Positions 61,015-64,000 of a stretch of 64,000 nucleotides of DNA are shown one piece after another (the first letter of the stretch is position 1; the number at the start of each line of letters is the position of its first letter). The notes under the pieces are model-generated. The model saw only the letters and a list, made by a program, of their open reading frames with translations. It made no database searches and had not been told where the DNA came from. The stretch lies in contig JAVKOQ010000020.1 of assembly GCA_031835245.1 (NCBI GenBank), forward strand, positions 295,052 to 359,051, read 5' to 3'. Made by a program: the position numbers and the translations under genes. This DNA comes from Balamuthia mandrillaris (lineage: Eukaryota > Discosea > Longamoebia > Balamuthiidae).

Positions 61015-61301
61015 GTCAGCTACAGGGGCATAACCCAACCTTCGCACCGTTGATCATTTGGTGGGGTTGTTTGTTGCTTGGGCACCCCCCCCCCCCCTAT
61101 GATCTTCGCTCTTTGTACTTTTTGTAAAATTTGTTACATATTAAATATCAGCGGAATAATAATTCTTCCGTACGGAAACAATGACGTCCCCATTATAAGG
61201 TTTACTGTCGACAAATCAAAAAGAGGACCGATCCGATCAAAAAAAAAAAAAAAAAAAAGAAAAGCAAGAAGGAAGAAACGCAAGCGCGGCACCACCATAC
61301 C
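61015..61301 (+). promoter_or_regulatory. Upstream region of the EAF7-like gene
   Basis: 287 bp with a C run (near 61086-61096), a perfect 12-bp palindrome TTCCGTACGGAA (61166-61177), a CRE-like TGACGT next to it, and a poly-A run just before the gene. Confidence 0.45.
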
Positions 61302-62425
61302 ATGTCAAGCAGCAAGCGGAAGAAAGGTCGACCCAAAAAAAATTCCAACGCGAACCAAGAAGAGCAGTATACTGGTACGGACTGGACGGAACCTTATGAA
61401 TGGGACAAAACAGGCCTTTGGACAGCGGAGGTGGAGCTGGTGTTGTTTGATGCTGTTGAAAAATACCCGCCAATTGGCTTAAATAAATATTTCAACTTGT
61501 TGAGCCTGCGCAGCTATCTGAGCAAACGTGCGGGTGTGCTCCTTGAATGTGAACAGATATGGTTGCATCTCAGCAAACACTACAACATGAGATACCTGGT
61601 GCAGTATTGATGTTCCCTTGCCTGTTTTGATTTTTCTGATTTTTATTATTTTGTTTTTTTCCAGGCTGAAGAAGACCGCCTAGAGGATTCTTCTGGTGCT
61701 AAATTCAAGTTGCCTCGTACAGAGGAATTTTGTTCGTTGATGTACAGTCCCTTTGATCAAGAGCCAACAAGATCAACAACACATCCTGGAGCACAAGAAG
61801 ACATAAAACCAAAAGAAAAGAAACGAAAGTTGCAAGACAGGCCTCAAGAAGAAGTTGTTAAAAAACAAAAGGAAAATACTTCAGAAAAGAAAAAAGAGAC
61901 CAAAACAGAAAAAACTGATAAAAAAGGTTTGTGTACTTGATAACATTTGATGTTCTTGAACTATTTCAACTAATTACATTTAATAGTGATTAAACGAAAA
62001 CAATCCACAGGCAGTCAAACAGCCAACTTTATTAAAAAACAGAAAAAGCTAGAGCAAATGGATCAAACCTTTAACTTAGTTATGAAAAAGAACTCTACAC
62101 ATAAGTTTGCCAATTTTGCAGAATTTATTTATGGTGCTTTGAAATCTATGAATGGTGTTGCTGAATTATCCTTTATTTATGAATGGGTACAAAAAAATTG
62201 GAAAAAGCTTGATAACAAATGTATGTTATTTCTTATTATCTTGTAAATGAAATACTAAACTTTATTTTAGATGCTAAAAGATTTCAAATAGAAAACTTAG
62301 ACTTTAAAAGCAATATCCGTAGTACTTTATATTCTAATAGCATTTTTCAAAAGACTGATTCTGGTTGGAGTATTACTAACCTAGAAACAGAAGTGAACCA
62401 AAAAACTTTACATTTAGATAATTAA
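61302..62425 (+). CDS. EAF7/MRGBP-like NuA4 histone acetyltransferase subunit with C-terminal winged-helix-like domain
   Basis: Four exons (61302-61598, 61665-61926, 61987-62220, 62271-62425) join to 315 aa. Residues ~38-100 match EAF7: GLWTAEVELVLFDAVEKYPP, IGLNKYFNLLSLRSYLS, and ECEQIWLHLSKHYNMRYL. Then AEEDRLEDSSGAKFKLP matches the AL.E.E..PF...F.LP segment of MRGBP. A Lys-rich linker follows. Exons 3-4 encode a helical stretch (FANFAEFIYGALKSMNGVAE, SFIYEWVQKNWKKL, IRSTLYSNSIFQKTDSGWSI) that looks like a winged helix; this is my inference and is not typical of EAF7. Base composition shifts to strongly A+T-rich within the gene. Confidence 0.8.
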
Positions 62426-64000
62426 TAAATAGGTAACAAATTTCTTTTTCTTTTTTAAACACATTTTAAATTAAAAAGTGCTCCTTTTAAAAAAATAATT
62501 ATTGTCCAATGAAATAAGTCCTCAAATAAAGGAATTTTGTCTTAAAATATTAGTTGAAGAATAAAACAATTGATTTTCTTTCATTTATACCAAGTCAAAA
62601 ATACAAACTTGCTATTAACAATTCATTGTAGCAAACAAGGAGTGAGGATTTGTGAGGAAAGGTAATGCATTGGTTGCTGACGTATTGAGGGACAAGAAAA
62701 AAGGTATGCCAATGGGTCCAATCATTATTCACAAGTTTGTTTAAGGTGTTGTAGGCAAGTTTGACATGGCTCTCCATGGCACCATTAGCTAAGAGGTGAT
62801 AGGCTAAGATGAAACGGTGTTCAAAACCAGAGAGTTTCTTGAGCCTTGACAATTGTGTTGATAAGGCCAGTGAGGGAACAACCCAATGGATATCAACTCA
62901 TTGTATGCAGAGAAAAGACCTTTGATAGAATGAAAGAAAGAAATATAAATACAAGGAGAGATAGGGATAGGGGTGCACATATACACACTTCCTTTGTTGC
63001 TTTTCCTCTATTTAAACATGTGTGCACACTTCCTTTCTTTTCTTCTATTTGCACATATATGTGCACTTTCTTTCTTTCTTTCTATTTGTGTAATTTACTA
63101 AATTTTTGGATGATTTTCCTCATCTCATATCCCCTTGCCATTGGGAAATTGTCATTTGTAGAATACTGTTTATGTCACTGCATCAAAGGTGTTGGCTACA
63201 ATAAGTCCTTTAGAAGAACAAGAGGAAGATGTGAAAGAAAACAAGGGCAGGGAAGTGGACAAGGAACAGAACAAGGACAAAGAAGCAAATAGGAAAAAAG
63301 ATAATGTAGATACTAAAGAAAAAGAAAAGAAAGGTAAATGACCAACAAAGCAAAGTCAGGAAAAAAAAACCAATACAAGAAAAATAAGCATTATTATTAC
63401 AAAAATTCTAATTTTGATATAAAGAAAGAGGCCTACAGCAAAGAGGGGTGTTGATGGAGAATAACCCTGCGGATCAAGAAAGGGACGGCATGTAAGCGAC
63501 TCTGGGTTTATTTACATGAAAAAGGGGTATGGACCAAAGTGTGTGCTTTGCATGTGTCACAAGAAAAAAGGGAAAATAAAAAGGGGTAAGAGAATTTGGG
63601 GTATCCAGGGAGTGTTGACAGCAAGTCATAATGACGTGAATTGTTGGTTTTCCAACAGGGGAAAAGGCACTTTTTGGTAGTGACCAGAAGCACTAGCAAT
63701 GAAGGGAAAAAATGACCACTTTATAACACAGTTTGTGTTATCATATTCAAGTCAACAACATCTCATAAAAGTTTATATCATTACTTTAATAAGTTACATC
63801 TGCTTCAACTTTAAACAAAAAGGACCCACATTATAAATCCCTTCAAAAAGCATTACAACAACAGAAAAAATGATAAAAAAGAATAAAAAAAATGTGATAG
63901 TCATCATTAAGGTAAACAAGGTTAATTATTCTTAACCTTCACTTTATAAATTTTGTTTTTTAAAGTATTTTAGAAACACCTGTTGCAAGAAATATATTTC
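62426..64000. other. A+T-rich tail, repeat-like
   Basis: About 1.6 kb that is visibly much more A+T-rich than the rest of the window, with no intact host gene. It holds the integrase-like fossil and short direct-repeat-like phrases (cacatatacacacttcctttgt near 62980 and variants to 63080). Confidence 0.6.
62595..62990 (-). mobile_element. Decayed LTR-retroelement integrase fragment, Ty3/Gypsy-like
   Basis: The translated minus strand carries the late integrase-core pattern AYHLLANGAMESHVK (family: AYHPqtNGqvER), followed by NTLNKLVNN and WHTFFLVPQYVSNQ, as in Ty3/Gypsy pol proteins. Only a short broken piece is present, without recognisable LTRs in the window. It looks old. Confidence 0.6.

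Noticed and set aside
63508-63699. Possible zinc-binding retroelement segment on the minus strand
   Set aside because: Only a CxxC-like pair and loose composition; too weak to call a second element part.

Overview
The window is nuclear DNA of a free-living protist, most likely an amoebozoan of the Acanthamoeba/Balamuthia type. Genes are packed closely on both strands and cut by many short GT-AG introns (about 50-150 nt). The gene set fits: receptor tyrosine and TKL kinases, a homeodomain protein, a RasGAP, a BP74-like secreted protein, plus ATM, TRAPPC13, Hikeshi and EAF7. Microsatellites, mostly pyrimidine-rich on the coding strand, fill many introns and promoters. The species name is inference; I joined exons by hand, and many joined CDSs come out as exact multiples of three.

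Layout. 1-7.5 kb: two head-to-head FG-GAP (integrin-like beta-propeller) genes; the right one is a complete receptor tyrosine kinase. The left one has a 2-kb intron holding an unrelated RWD/leucine-rich gene fragment between matching GAAA repeats. 8-18.9 kb: Hikeshi, a giant RasGAP, a peroxiredoxin-like 2 gene (minus) with an in-frame TGA exactly at the redox cysteine (a probable selenoprotein U), and a saposin-like secreted protein. 19.7-23.5 kb: a TKL kinase fused to a coactosin/ADF-H domain, then an intronless BI-1/TMBIM protein. 23.6-37.0 kb: ATM (minus), sharing a 255-bp promoter with TRAPPC13.

39.5-46.1 kb: a diacylglycerol-kinase-like lipid kinase with a split catalytic domain, a GalT-like HIT enzyme, and an RluA-type pseudouridine synthase. 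47-52.4 kb: a homeodomain protein, THUMPD3-like tRNA guanine methyltransferase, and a BP74-like secreted protein. 52.6-61.0 kb: two CDCA7-type zinc-finger paralogues (one with a BTB domain, one with AT-hooks) flanking a BtaA-type betaine-lipid enzyme. 61.3-62.4 kb: EAF7/MRGBP, whose 3' exons enter a sharply A+T-rich tail (to 64 kb) that carries a decayed Ty3/Gypsy-like integrase fragment.

Themes: signalling (receptor tyrosine kinase, TKL-coactosin kinase, RasGAP, lipid kinase), genome maintenance and chromatin (ATM, CDCA7-like pair, EAF7, homeodomain), RNA modification (RluA, THUMPD3), and membrane or lipid biology (TRAPPC13, BI-1, BtaA).
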